The notes beneath the pieces were generated by a model. It saw only the letters and a program-made list of their open reading frames with translations. It was not told the DNA's origin and ran no database searches. From Domibacillus mangrovi (GTDB lineage: Bacteria > Bacillota > Bacilli > Bacillales > Domibacillaceae): 64,000 nt of DNA. A program made the position numbers and the translations under genes. How positions within the stretch are numbered: the stretch's first letter is position 1; each line of letters starts with the position of its first letter. This document shows, one piece after another, positions 44,715 to 54,656 of the stretch. The stretch covers positions 62,001-126,000 of the forward strand of contig NZ_MRWQ01000010.1 of the NCBI RefSeq assembly GCF_001906925.1, written 5' to 3'.

Positions 44715-44762
44715 AAACAAACATAATAAACATCTCAATTTATCTGTTTATTATGTTTGTTT
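44715..44762. repeat. Perfect 18-bp AT-rich inverted repeat
   Basis: AAACAAACATAATAAACA (44715-44732) and its exact complement TGTTTATTATGTTTGTTT (44745-44762) flank a 12-nt loop. There is no T run of terminator type beyond the arms. It may be a cruciform, an operator or an unusual terminator upstream of the TspO-like gene. Confidence 0.7.
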
Positions 44763-44860
44763 ACCTCCACCCCTTTATTATTCCGAAATAACTTTATGAA
44801 AAAGGACAAGCATTATAACATAGATTAAAAAGGGACGTTAAGTATAAAGGAGGCGATTTC

Positions 44861-45568
44861 TTGAGATTATTTTTAGAAAATTCGTTCGCTTTGATCATGG
44901 TCATCATTGTAAATTTTTTGGCAAATTCACTGCCGCTGAATGGACAGACAACCGCTGACATTGCAAACAGGCTAGACGTTCTTTTTACTCCTGCAAATTA
45001 TGTTTTTTCGATCTGGGGTTTGATTTATTTGTTGCTGGCTGTGTGGGTCATTCGTGGATTTAACAAAGAAAATCGTGTGTACCGTATAACCCATATTCCT
45101 TTTTTAACGAGCTGTCTGTTTAATATCGCCTGGATTTTTCTCTGGCATTATGAATACTTTGCTTCAAGTGTCGTAGTCATTACCTTGTTATTACTTTCAC
45201 TCATCGTTTTATATGCTCGCATTGAACGGGAGCATTTTTCATTGTGGGACCGTCTCCCTTTTTCTATTTATCTTGGCTGGATTAGCGTAGCTGTCATTGC
45301 GAACATTAGCTACACGTTAACCTATTACGGGTGGAACGGATTCGGGATTTCAGACGTTGCCTGGACAGTTGTGTTACTTGTTATTGCAACAACACTAGCG
45401 ATCATTTTCCGCTTTGCACACCATGATCGTTTTTATCCACTTGTCTTCGTCTGGGCGCTTTTCGGGATTGCGGTACAAAACTGGCCAAATGAACCATTCG
45501 TAGCCACTACAGCTCTTATTTTTTCTGTTTTCGTACTCATTAGTGCTTTATTGAAAGACAATGGATAA
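44861..45568 (+). CDS. TspO/MBR-like membrane protein
   Basis: The product has 235 residues and seven or so membrane segments, aromatic-rich. The segment LFTPANYVFSIWGLIYLLLAVWV and later NIAWIFLWH resemble the TspO/tryptophan-rich sensory protein fold, though the protein is longer than classic five-helix TspO. Roles proposed for TspO include porphyrin binding and stress response; ligand here unknown. A TTG start at 44861 is used because AAAGGAGG lies 9 nt upstream. It is followed after 38 bp by a large membrane protein gene and may be co-transcribed. Confidence 0.75.
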   Translation: MRLFLENSFALIMVIIVNFLANSLPLNGQTTADIANRLDVLFTPANYVFSIWGLIYLLLAVWVIRGFNKENRVYRITHIPFLTSCLFNIAWIFLWHYEYFASSVVVITLLLLSLIVLYARIEREHFSLWDRLPFSIYLGWISVAVIANISYTLTYYGWNGFGISDVAWTVVLLVIATTLAIIFRFAHHDRFYPLVFVWALFGIAVQNWPNEPFVATTALIFSVFVLISALLKDNG

Positions 45569-45606
45569 AGATGGTATGATTTATACAACAGGAATGGAGG
45601 GGTCTC

Positions 45607-47787
45607 ATGATTACTGAAAAGCGGGGGGATATTCCGTATTTACTCGGTCTTATTTTTTTCATTACAGCTTTCGTCTATTTTTTCGCATCGAACTGGTCAG
45701 CATTTGACCGTCCAATAAAAATTGGCTTAAGTCTTGTAATATTGCTGTTTTGTGCCGGTGCTGCACTCGTTTACAGACGAAGTAAAACATTTCCTTATCT
45801 CGGAAACTGGTGGTTGTTTTTATCAGTCATTGCGTTCGCTGTGGCTGTCGCGCTCGTCGGACAAATATATAACTCACATGCAGATTCGTATGTACTTTTC
45901 ATCGTTACACTCGTACCAGCCATCATTTTAGCGTTGCTAACACGCTATCGTCCGCTTTACTGGCTGTCTTTCTTATTATTTGAATTGACACTATGGATGA
46001 AATTATATCCCACCGGAACATTTGTGACGTATACAACAGGCGAGCAGCTGCTTTTGTATACCGGATTGATTGCCCTGCATATTGGAATTTATTTTTTCTG
46101 GTTAAAAGTACATGAACAAAAGTTGTCTTTTTTATCGCTCATTGTGACGCTATACTGTGCACTTTATTTACTCCTTTCATCTTCTATTTATGACTTATTT
46201 ACAGATGATGTAGAATACACATTCGTATTCATGCTACTCCACGTACTATACATTGTGTTTATCATTTTTTTCTGGAAATCCTTTATGAATGCACGTAAAC
46301 AGCACCCGTTTGAACTTGCGATCCATCTGTTATTTTTCGGCCTCTATGCCGTTTGGAACGTCTTTTATATATGGTTCAGCATTATGGGAGAGTACATTTT
46401 TTACGCAGGATTCCCAATGTTATTTATCCTGTTCGCCTTCAGCATTTTCGTTTTCAAAAAACTAAAAACATCTTCTGAAACAGGCGACCGAAAATGGGTA
46501 CGCTATACCATTTCATTATTAACCGGTGTTCTCGCATTTATCGGAACAATTATCGCTGTTTCGTCGCTTAGTTCCTTTATTGCACTCATCTTTGGTTTCA
46601 ACGGAGACATGTCAAACAGCTTTCTCTTTCTTTCTATTCTTTGTATCGGTTCAGGGCTTGCGGTTCGAAAAGATTCTTGGCTTGTTGTGCGAATAACATT
46701 GCAAATTACTGGACTCACCTTCGCTTTCTTATTTGTTACATTCCACTGGGGAGAAACGTGGCCAGCATTTTTAATCTTAGTACCGTTTATCGTGCTGACA
46801 GTTCTTTTATTTAAGAAAAAAGAAGCCATTTTGTACTATCTCGCTGCTAACAGTGCCCTTGTATACGGGATCATCCAGTTGCTTATGGAAAATGAAGTAA
46901 ACTTTTCAGTGAGTACGTGGGTTCTATTCATCGCTGGTATTTTGAATGCCTTTATGTTTTTTATCTTAAAAAGACATCCGGTCGGACTTGCCTCTTTTTG
47001 GCTGTCAATCATATTTATGCTTTACTCGTTAACAGAAGATGGATGGGGCTCATTATTGCTTCATTTCCTTTTTCTCGCTTATATTTGCTGGCATTTATTC
47101 CGTCCGATTCTCGAAACAAGATTTTATCGGTGGGCAGCGTGGGCAGCATTTATCGGTTTCATCACCTGGAAATATTACGAATACGCATGGCTTCTTCTTC
47201 ACAAGTCACTTACATTCTTTCTTATTAGCGTAATCTTTTTTGCCATCTGGTATGTATGGGGAAGAAAGCATACCGTACCTGTTAAAGTGAAGAAATGGAG
47301 TATCAGCGTATTTGTCGCTGTTATCGCTATTCAATCTGGTTTCTTATTATTCACTGCTTGGCAAAAAGAGCAGCTCCTTCAAAATGGGGAATTAGTCGCA
47401 CTGGAACTCGCACCGATTGATCCTCGTTCAATGCTTCAGGGGGATTATGTGCAATTGAACTATGAAATCCAGACAAACTATCGTGATCATTACTATGAGA
47501 CCACGTCTACTCTCCCCGATGGAAAAGTAGCTGTTTTGCTAGAAAAATCATCCGAAACGATTGACTATAATGGCAAAACTATTCCGGTCTATACAGCATC
47601 GAGCTTTGCACAAGCCGGAACGGAAGAAGGATTCTCAATGATAGGAAAAGCCCGTGCTGGAACGTTGACACTCGGTATTGAACATTTCTTTATCCCTGAA
47701 AACTCGGGTCCTAAATGGGAAGAAAAAACACATGCAATCGTTCGTGTCGCTGAAAATGGTGATGCAATTTTAGAAACGTTAAAATAA
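45607..47787 (+). CDS. Large membrane protein with DUF2157/DUF4401-like core and GDYXXLXY tail
   Basis: The product has 726 residues. Residues 1 to about 570 comprise some 18 membrane segments; the N-terminus (LGLIFFITAFVYFFASNW...RPIKIGLSLVILLF) resembles DUF2157, the middle DUF4401. From about 580 an outside domain follows one last helix and contains LDPR-type IDPRSMLQGDYVQLNYEI, the GDYXXLXY motif. In many bacteria these modules are separate neighbouring genes; here they are one chain. No function has been established for the family; a role at the cell surface is suggested by topology. GGAGGGG precedes the ATG and a terminator follows. Confidence 0.8.
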   Translation: MITEKRGDIPYLLGLIFFITAFVYFFASNWSAFDRPIKIGLSLVILLFCAGAALVYRRSKTFPYLGNWWLFLSVIAFAVAVALVGQIYNSHADSYVLFIVTLVPAIILALLTRYRPLYWLSFLLFELTLWMKLYPTGTFVTYTTGEQLLLYTGLIALHIGIYFFWLKVHEQKLSFLSLIVTLYCALYLLLSSSIYDLFTDDVEYTFVFMLLHVLYIVFIIFFWKSFMNARKQHPFELAIHLLFFGLYAVWNVFYIWFSIMGEYIFYAGFPMLFILFAFSIFVFKKLKTSSETGDRKWVRYTISLLTGVLAFIGTIIAVSSLSSFIALIFGFNGDMSNSFLFLSILCIGSGLAVRKDSWLVVRITLQITGLTFAFLFVTFHWGETWPAFLILVPFIVLTVLLFKKKEAILYYLAANSALVYGIIQLLMENEVNFSVSTWVLFIAGILNAFMFFILKRHPVGLASFWLSIIFMLYSLTEDGWGSLLLHFLFLAYICWHLFRPILETRFYRWAAWAAFIGFITWKYYEYAWLLLHKSLTFFLISVIFFAIWYVWGRKHTVPVKVKKWSISVFVAVIAIQSGFLLFTAWQKEQLLQNGELVALELAPIDPRSMLQGDYVQLNYEIQTNYRDHYYETTSTLPDGKVAVLLEKSSETIDYNGKTIPVYTASSFAQAGTEEGFSMIGKARAGTLTLGIEHFFIPENSGPKWEEKTHAIVRVAENGDAILETLK

Positions 47788-47840
47788 TAGCTTTATATCT
47801 TTTATAAGAGAAAATCGAAAATAGTTGATTCACTATTCTA

Positions 47841-47881
47841 AAACGCTCACAGATAATAGTTACGTCTGTGAGTGTTTTTAT
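47841..47881 (+). terminator. Terminator of the TspO-DUF2157 unit
   Basis: AAACGCTCACAGA pairs with TCTGTGAGTGTTT and is followed by T-rich sequence. Confidence 0.85.
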
Positions 47882-47974
47882 TTCCAAAATATTCACATAT
47901 TCTGTATCTTTCTTCCCTATTTATATGGTATAACTGTAAAATGATAGCGCTTGCAATAAAGGGGGGAAATTCAA

Positions 47975-49663
47975 ATGAGAAAAACAGTGACTTGGCAGCT
48001 TGGAACAATTATTATTGGCATTATTATTACGATGCTTCTTATTACATCTACCGCCACATATAAAACGGCATACGATAAGTTATATGAAGCAGCAGGTATT
48101 GAAGCGTATGGATGTGCCAATATTACAACTGGTTTAATCGCACCAGAAGACATAGAATCCATTTTATCTGGTGATCGAAAAGCAATGGATAAGGTCGGCT
48201 TACAGCTAAATTGGACGACAGAGCATAAACCCATATTCGAAACACAGTATATTGTCGATTTAAATGGAAAACTGCTAGCACTCGATGATCATTTAAAAGA
48301 AAATGGCTTTAAACCTGGCGATTCGTTTTATATCGATCAAGAAGCCATTAATATGTTAGTAGGTATGAACCACCCAACATACTCGGATATTTACGAATAT
48401 GGTGGCATGGATCGTCTATCCGGCTATGCTCCGATCTATTTGGATAATGAAATTGTCGCAGTCAGCGTCATTGATTTTGATGGATCAATTGTGGCCGATC
48501 GGACATGGGATGTAGTGAAAGATGGTGTTTTAATCAGTTTAATACCGATGATTTTAGCGTCCCTTGTGACGATTATACTTATCCGTCGCAAAACAAAACC
48601 GATTTCAGCGCTTATTACACAGGCGAAAGAAATTGCAGATGGCAATTTGTCGGTTGAAAACACACATAGTAACAGCAACGATGAAATTGGCGACCTTGCT
48701 CGCACATTAAACTTAATGGCCGCTAATTTAAAACATATGATTGGTACACTGAAAACAACATCCAATCAATTAACACGTAACTCGCTTGAAACAGCGCAAT
48801 CTTTGAATGAAATGAAAATATCCGTTCAGCAAGTGTCTTCTAACATGAGTGAAGTCGCATCCTCTATTTCAGATGGCACGATGGATGCTGAACAATCTAC
48901 CTATATTTTAGACGAACTCGCAAGCCTGATTCAAACCGCAAAGCAAAAAGCAGATACGAGTGTTGATAACTCAAAAACAACGATAGCGACAGCAGAAGAA
49001 GGTCGAAGCCGTGTGGATGACATTAGCCGGGATATGAACAAAATCAGAACGTCTTCCATTGAAACTGGTCAGACCATTCAACAATTGAACGAATCGACTG
49101 CGAAAATTAATCGTATTGCTGGCACAATTGCTGATATTGCCGGACAAACGAATTTGCTTGCGCTGAACGCCTCTATTGAAGCGGCCCGCGCCGGAGATCA
49201 TGGAAAAGGATTTGCCGTTGTCGCAGAAGAAGTACGCAAGCTGGCGGAACAATCGAACGAAGAAGTCTTACAAGTTGAAAAATTAGTTAAAGATATTACA
49301 AGCAGTATTCAGCACGTCGTCGTGTCTATGAATGAGAGCACTCACCTCGTTGAAGAAGGGAATAAAACCGTTCAATTCACATCTCAATCACTCACAGATA
49401 TTCTGACAGCCGTCTCAAAAACAGCTGAAGAAATTAGCGAAGTGTCAACTTTGACCAATGAAGAAGCCGTAAAATCGGACCGTATTGTTGAATTGATTAC
49501 ACACCTAGCCGAATCGATTCGTGAAATGGAAGTAACAACTGTTGATGTATCAGCTGCCGCTGAGCAAACCTCTTCAGCCATTGAAGAAGTCGCCAATCGC
49601 TCGACTGAGATGAGTAAAGTGGCTCGGGAACTGAATGAGATTGTTGGACAATTTAACGTTTGA
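47975..49663 (+). CDS. Methyl-accepting chemotaxis protein
   Basis: The product has 562 residues. A membrane segment (about 8-28), an extracytoplasmic sensor of about 150 residues ([30 protein letters not shown]...[24 protein letters not shown], Cache-like), a second membrane segment (about 188-205), HAMP and a full signalling domain with [20 protein letters not shown] are visible. The receptor is complete. Its signalling half is similar to the receptor at 4648-6384 but the sensor is unrelated, so the two probably detect different ligands. GGGGGG lies before the ATG. Monocistronic. Confidence 0.9.
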   Translation: MRKTVTWQLGTIIIGIIITMLLITSTATYKTAYDKLYEAAGIEAYGCANITTGLIAPEDIESILSGDRKAMDKVGLQLNWTTEHKPIFETQYIVDLNGKLLALDDHLKENGFKPGDSFYIDQEAINMLVGMNHPTYSDIYEYGGMDRLSGYAPIYLDNEIVAVSVIDFDGSIVADRTWDVVKDGVLISLIPMILASLVTIILIRRKTKPISALITQAKEIADGNLSVENTHSNSNDEIGDLARTLNLMAANLKHMIGTLKTTSNQLTRNSLETAQSLNEMKISVQQVSSNMSEVASSISDGTMDAEQSTYILDELASLIQTAKQKADTSVDNSKTTIATAEEGRSRVDDISRDMNKIRTSSIETGQTIQQLNESTAKINRIAGTIADIAGQTNLLALNASIEAARAGDHGKGFAVVAEEVRKLAEQSNEEVLQVEKLVKDITSSIQHVVVSMNESTHLVEEGNKTVQFTSQSLTDILTAVSKTAEEISEVSTLTNEEAVKSDRIVELITHLAESIREMEVTTVDVSAAAEQTSSAIEEVANRSTEMSKVARELNEIVGQFNV

Positions 49664-49751
49664 TACCGCTTTATCCTGCAGTAATGGACAGTTTCTGCTG
49701 TTTAATTGTTGGGATTATCCATGTATAGAAGCGCTATGTTGCTATCCCGAT

Positions 49752-49788
49752 AAAAAAAAGATCTGCGGTGTTCTCGCAGATCTTTTTT
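49752..49788. terminator. Bidirectional terminator
   Basis: AAAAAAGATCTGCG pairs with CGCAGATCTTTTTT. It lies between convergent genes (chemoreceptor plus, CNNM protein minus) and has A and T runs on both sides. Confidence 0.9.
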
Positions 49789-49791
49789 CAT

Positions 49792-51117
49792 TTATTCATT
49801 TATCAGCTTTTCCTCCGGTTTTGCTTTTGCTTTTTTTGCTTCAATAACATGAATGTGGTGGCCGTCGGCGTCACGAATAATGAACTCATATCCGTCCTGC
49901 TCAATCGAATCACCGAGCTTCACATCAATATTTTCTGTGAGTACCCAGCCGCCTAACGTATCAACTTCCTCATCTGATAAGTAAGTACCAAGCAAGTCGT
50001 TTACTTCTGAAATTAATACACGTGCATTCAGCAAGTAATGTTTTTCTCCCAGTTTTTGTACTTCCGGCTTTTCATCCGCATCGAATTCATCGCGAATTTC
50101 ACCGACAATTTCCTCTAAAATATCTTCAACGGTTACAAGACCTGATGTACCACCGTATTCATCCATTAAGACAGCCATATGTATACGATCTTTTTGCATT
50201 TTTAACAGCAAATCATGGATGGGGATTGTTTCAATTACACGGATGACCGGCTTCACAAACTCTTCAAGTGGCCGGCTCCGATCACTATCACGATTTAAAT
50301 AATACGATAATAATTCTTTCATATTGACCATGCCGAGAATGTTGTCTTTATCACCATCATCAACCGGGTAACGCGTATATTTTTCAATTTGAATGATCGA
50401 TGTAATTTCATCCCATGTTAAATCTTTTGACAACGTGATCATATCGGTACGCGGCACCATAATTTCTTTGGCCACTCGCTCGTCAAATTCAAAAATACGA
50501 TCAACGTATTTATATTCAGACTGATTAATTTCACCACTTTTGAAACTTTCTGACAAGATGATGCGCAATTCTTCCTCGGAATGTGCCATTTCATGTTCAG
50601 ATGCCGGTTTCAAGCCAAAAAGACCGACTAATCCACGAGCTGAACCATTCAACACTTTAATAAACGGATACATGATTTTATCAAAAATAATGATAAGCGG
50701 TGAAAATGTTAATGTGACCCATTCTGCTTTTTGAATCGCGACTGTTTTCGGTGCCAGTTCTCCGACAACAACGTGTAAAAACGTGACAAAGGTAAAGGCA
50801 ATAAAAAATGATAAAACACTTGAAACAGATGATGCGAGTTCAAACCGTTCAAATACCGGATGCAATATTTTCTCAACGGTCGGTTCCCCTAGCCACCCGA
50901 GTCCGAGTGCTGTAATTGTAATACCAAGCTGACAGGCTGACAAGTATTCATCTAGGTTCGATGTTACTTTTTGTGCTGCAACTGCCCGCTTATTCCCTTC
51001 CTCAACGAGCTGATTAATACGTGACGGACGCACGCGGATGATAGCAAATTCCGTTGCAACGAAAAAGCCAGTCAGCACGATGAGCAAAGCAAATAACAAT
51101 AAATTGACTATTATCAA
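49792..51117 (-). CDS. CNNM/CorC-family (HlyC-type) membrane protein
   Basis: The product has 441 residues: an N-terminal CNNM membrane domain (about 1-190; [36 protein letters not shown]), two CBS domains (about 205-340; [32 protein letters not shown]) and a C-terminal CorC/HlyC domain (to 441). B. subtilis relatives include YhdP (MpfA), which exports magnesium. Annotated hemolysin by tradition, but magnesium or other divalent transport is more likely. The start is a TTG at 51117, aligned with family N-termini; the only strong ribosome site (GGGAGGTGAAGGGG) is about 30 nt upstream with a hairpin between. Confidence 0.88.
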   Translation of the reverse strand: MIIVNLLLFALLIVLTGFFVATEFAIIRVRPSRINQLVEEGNKRAVAAQKVTSNLDEYLSACQLGITITALGLGWLGEPTVEKILHPVFERFELASSVSSVLSFFIAFTFVTFLHVVVGELAPKTVAIQKAEWVTLTFSPLIIIFDKIMYPFIKVLNGSARGLVGLFGLKPASEHEMAHSEEELRIILSESFKSGEINQSEYKYVDRIFEFDERVAKEIMVPRTDMITLSKDLTWDEITSIIQIEKYTRYPVDDGDKDNILGMVNMKELLSYYLNRDSDRSRPLEEFVKPVIRVIETIPIHDLLLKMQKDRIHMAVLMDEYGGTSGLVTVEDILEEIVGEIRDEFDADEKPEVQKLGEKHYLLNARVLISEVNDLLGTYLSDEEVDTLGGWVLTENIDVKLGDSIEQDGYEFIIRDADGHHIHVIEAKKAKAKPEEKLINE

Positions 51118-51229
51118 AATGTGGAAAAAACAGACAAACTGTTTTTCCCCTTCACCTCCCGGGGCAACAAAATAACTTGTATCTCTATACCCGTATTTTT
51201 ATTTATCATAACAAACTTTTGACGTCTTT

Positions 51230-52270
51230 TTAAAGCGATTCGTCTTCTTTCTTGATAATATGCATTCCATCAAGTGCATTCGCATAATGAACAGCGTGTT
51301 TCAATGTCGCAAAACACTTTAAACCTTTTAAATAAATGCCTTTTGACGCCATTTCCATTGCGAGTTCCGGAGAAATACCAGCAACCATCGGTACTGCACC
51401 GATCAATTGGATGGACTGCGTCAATTTTTCAAGCGTACTTAAAATAAGGGCGTCCATCGCTTGAATACCCGTGACATCCAGAATAAGCATCTTTGCTTTA
51501 TGATCCATAATGGCCTGCAATACTTTTTCAATTAAATCATCGGACCGCTCTTGATCAAACCGGCCCATAATCGGCGTAACGAGAATGCCGTCCAAAACAG
51601 GAATAATAGGTGAAGACAGTTCACGGATCATCGTTTTCAGTTCCATCGTCCGATTTTCCACCATCGCTTCCAGCTGCATAATCGTCTGCTGTTCCTGCGA
51701 CTGAATGTACTCTCGAATGTTTTCATTAGGTGTCATTGGGGACGGAAACAGTTCAACTTCTTTATACGAACCGGCCTCAGATGTGCTGTATTGAGTAATT
51801 TTATACCACATTGTCTCTCCAAACAGCCCCGTAAAGATACCTGCCCAATGACCACCAATAAAAGTACCTGACTCTTGTTTCCCTTGTGCTTGAACGACTT
51901 TGCTTTCCCAGTCATTACGAATGGATAGTGTAGCCCGCTTTTCTTCTAAACAGAGATTTTTGTATTCCATTGCCCCCCAGCCTGTAGCGGTGTAAACATT
52001 CGGCAACGATTCAAGCACTTCTTGCATACTTTTACCGCCTTTTGCATAAAAGCTGCTAATAATTTTCCCTGCCCGGTAACCTGCTGTCTCAAGTACTACC
52101 CGGACAGATTCGGCACCTGTTACTTCTTCAATCGTATCTATGAATGTTTTTAGTTCTGACTTTGTCCAGAATAAGACAACATCCTCATCATCAAATTGAA
52201 ACAGACCCTCATCTAAAATCCAATGAAAATTAGTGTTCTCTATTTCCTGGTTAAATTCCCGTTCTTTCAA
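51230..52270 (-). CDS. V4R-like sensor fused to an RsbR-type STAS domain
   Basis: The product has 346 residues. The N-terminal half (about 15-175) shows features of V4R ligand-binding domains (GWGAMEYKNLCLEEKRATLSI, then FIGGHWAGIFTGLFG). A coiled-coil linker (QQTIMQLEAMVENRTMELKTM) leads to a STAS domain like that of RsbR stressosome proteins (about 215-330; SSPIIPVLDGILVTPIMG, DVTGIQAMDAL, GISPELAMEMASKGI). In RsbR two threonines are phosphorylated by RsbT; the first (in DVTG) is kept, whereas the second position holds glutamate. It may be a stressosome subunit. Monocistronic. Confidence 0.75.
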   Translation of the reverse strand: MKEREFNQEIENTNFHWILDEGLFQFDDEDVVLFWTKSELKTFIDTIEEVTGAESVRVVLETAGYRAGKIISSFYAKGGKSMQEVLESLPNVYTATGWGAMEYKNLCLEEKRATLSIRNDWESKVVQAQGKQESGTFIGGHWAGIFTGLFGETMWYKITQYSTSEAGSYKEVELFPSPMTPNENIREYIQSQEQQTIMQLEAMVENRTMELKTMIRELSSPIIPVLDGILVTPIMGRFDQERSDDLIEKVLQAIMDHKAKMLILDVTGIQAMDALILSTLEKLTQSIQLIGAVPMVAGISPELAMEMASKGIYLKGLKCFATLKHAVHYANALDGMHIIKKEDESL

Positions 52271-52401
52271 AAGAATCCCTCCTGAATTGTCCTTATAGAA
52301 GCTATTTTACATTGAGTACTCACTGTTCACCAGTTTTCCCTCCGCTTTTTTAATCAAAATGATATACTAATAAGAAAAAGAACGCGAGGTTTTTAACAAC
52401 A

Positions 52402-53958
52402 ATGAGTATTTTATCAGTAAGCCGCTTAAGCCATGGCTTCGGCGACCGTGTGATTTTTAACGATGTTTCTTTCCGCTTGCTAAAGGGGGAGCATATCGGC
52501 CTTATCGGCGCGAATGGTGAAGGAAAGTCAACGTTTATGAACATTATTACCGGCGAATTACAGCCGGATGAAGGTAAAGTGGAATGGTCAAAAAATGTCC
52601 GTGTCGGCTATCTTGATCAGCATGCAGTATTAATGCAAGGCATGACAGTTCGCGACGTGCTCCGAACGGCATTTCAATATTTGTTTGATATCGAAACAGA
52701 AATGAATAAGCTGTTTGGGAAAATGGGAGATGTTTCACCGGAAGAACTAGAAACATTGCTTGAAGAAACAGGTACAATGCAAGACATACTTACCAATAAC
52801 GACTTTTACATTATCGATGCAAAAATTGAAGAAACAGCACGCGGTCTTGGTCTTGATGACATTGGACTTGAACGTGATGTTCATGATTTGAGCGGGGGGC
52901 AGCGGACGAAAGTTTTGCTCGCAAAGCTACTCCTTGAAAAGCCAGACATTTTACTTTTAGATGAGCCGACAAACTATTTGGATGAACAGCACATTGTCTG
53001 GCTGAAGCGTTACTTACAAGAATATGAAAATGCCTTCGTGCTCATTTCACATGATGTTCCATTTTTAAACAGTGTCGTCAATTTAATTTATCATATGGAA
53101 AATCAAGAACTGAATCGTTATGCCAGTACGTATGATGAATTTTTAAGAGTACATGAAATGAAAAAACAACAGCTTGAAGCTGCGTTTAAAAAACAGCAGC
53201 AGGAAATTGCCGGCTTAAAAGATTTCGTTGCTCGTAATAAAGCACGTGCTTCAACAAGTAATATGGCGATGTCCCGCCAGAAAAAACTTGATAAAATGGA
53301 TGTTATTGAATTGGCGTCTGAACGCCCGAAACCGGAATTCCATTTTAAAGAAGGACGGACACCAAGTAAACTTATTTTTGAAGCACGTAACCTTGTGATT
53401 GGATATGATGAGCCACTTTCTAGCCCACTGAACTTGCGCATGGAGCGTGGACAAAAAATTGCGCTAACAGGTGCAAATGGGATCGGGAAAACGACACTTC
53501 TGAAAAGCCTGCTTGGTGAAATCACACCGGTTTCTGGCCAAGTAGAACGCGGTGAAAACCTCTTAATCGGCTACTTCCAGCAAGAAATTAAAACGAGTAA
53601 CAACAACACATGTATTGAAGAAATGTGGACAGATTTCCCATCATTTACGCAATATGAAATTCGTTCATCACTTGCTAAATGCGGATTAACAACGAAACAC
53701 ATCGAAAGTAAAGTTGCTGTGTTAAGCGGCGGTGAAAAAGCAAAAGTTCGTCTGTGCAAATTAATTAATCAGGAGTCCAACGTTCTCGTTCTTGATGAGC
53801 CGACCAATCACCTTGACGTCGATGCAAAAGAAGAGTTAAAGCGAGCGCTGAACGCTTTTAAAGGAAGCATCCTCCTTATTTCACATGAACCTGAATTTTA
53901 TCAAGACATTGTGACAGACATTTGGAACGGCGAATCTTGGACGACGAAGGTATTTTGA
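52402..53958 (+). CDS. ABC-F ATPase (YfmM-like)
   Basis: The product has 518 residues and two ABC domains without membrane parts: first Walker A GANGEGKST, signature LSGGQRTK; second Walker A GANGIGKTT, signature LSGGEKAK, joined by a charged linker around residue 250-290. It follows YfmM of B. subtilis closely (MSILSVSRLSHGFGDRVIFNDVSFRLLKGEH). ABC-F proteins act on ribosomes; this subgroup is housekeeping-like and not a known resistance factor. No SD of note before the ATG. In B. subtilis yfmM is next to yfmL; here the helicase gene lies just beyond the Dph6-like gene. Confidence 0.9.
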   Translation: MSILSVSRLSHGFGDRVIFNDVSFRLLKGEHIGLIGANGEGKSTFMNIITGELQPDEGKVEWSKNVRVGYLDQHAVLMQGMTVRDVLRTAFQYLFDIETEMNKLFGKMGDVSPEELETLLEETGTMQDILTNNDFYIIDAKIEETARGLGLDDIGLERDVHDLSGGQRTKVLLAKLLLEKPDILLLDEPTNYLDEQHIVWLKRYLQEYENAFVLISHDVPFLNSVVNLIYHMENQELNRYASTYDEFLRVHEMKKQQLEAAFKKQQQEIAGLKDFVARNKARASTSNMAMSRQKKLDKMDVIELASERPKPEFHFKEGRTPSKLIFEARNLVIGYDEPLSSPLNLRMERGQKIALTGANGIGKTTLLKSLLGEITPVSGQVERGENLLIGYFQQEIKTSNNNTCIEEMWTDFPSFTQYEIRSSLAKCGLTTKHIESKVAVLSGGEKAKVRLCKLINQESNVLVLDEPTNHLDVDAKEELKRALNAFKGSILLISHEPEFYQDIVTDIWNGESWTTKVF

Positions 53959-53960
53959 TC

Positions 53961-54656
53961 ATGAAAAAACGATATGCATTGTCATGGAGCGGCGGCAAAG
54001 ACTGCACGATGGCACTTCATTTACTAAAAACACAAGGTGTGGATGTCGTCTGCCTCGTAACGACAGTCCCGAATGAAACCGGACGCACATTTGGACATGA
54101 TGAAAAAACGGAATTGATCGAAGCACAAAGTGATTCACTTGGCATTCCGATTCATTTTATCCGTTGCAGATCTAATCATTATACCGATGATTTTATTGCT
54201 GATTTGAAACAGCTGAAAGATAAATTCATGCTGGACGGCATTGCTTTTGGCGATATTTATCTTGACGGTCATATCGAATGGGGAGAAAAAACAGCGGCAG
54301 CAGCCGGTGTTAAATCGATATTCCCACTCAAGAGCAAACAATCAGAAAGTGCCCGGATGCTGGAGCGATTTATAGATACTGGCTATAAAGCAATGATCAT
54401 TCGTGTGCGGCGCGATGCGATGGATGCTGCGTTTCTTGGCCGAATGCTCAATGATTCATTCGCCGCTGATATAGCGAAAATGGATTGCTGCTCAATGGGT
54501 GAAAACGGTGAGTTTCATACGTTTGTGTATGACGGTCCGCTTTTTAAAGTACCGATCGTTGTAAGTACAGGTGATGTGATCGAAACCAGTGCATCATTCA
54601 GGCTCGATATGGAGTTGTCGAAAAGCAGAAGTGAAAATTCATTCAGTGGGGGTTAG
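53961..54656 (+). CDS. Dph6-like adenine-nucleotide alpha hydrolase (ATP pyrophosphatase)
   Basis: The product has 231 residues. Its PP-loop motif is LSWSGGKDCTMALHLL and the family segments GIAFGDIYLDGHIEW, SIFPLK and DCCSMGENGEFHTFVYDGPLF match the diphthine-ammonia-ligase-like group (MJ0570 type). Bacteria lack diphthamide, so the substrate is unknown; amide ligation with ATP is expected. The ATG at 53961 lies 2 bp after the ABC-F stop, indicating coupling. Its last nine codons (SENSFSGG and stop) lie inside the structured repeat that starts at 54629, so the natural C-terminus was replaced. Confidence 0.82.
   Translation: MKKRYALSWSGGKDCTMALHLLKTQGVDVVCLVTTVPNETGRTFGHDEKTELIEAQSDSLGIPIHFIRCRSNHYTDDFIADLKQLKDKFMLDGIAFGDIYLDGHIEWGEKTAAAAGVKSIFPLKSKQSESARMLERFIDTGYKAMIIRVRRDAMDAAFLGRMLNDSFAADIAKMDCCSMGENGEFHTFVYDGPLFKVPIVVSTGDVIETSASFRLDMELSKSRSENSFSGG

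Noticed and set aside
51118-51229. M-box or other metal riboswitch before the CNNM/CorC gene
   Set aside because: The leader is too short for an M-box and lacks its conserved blocks.
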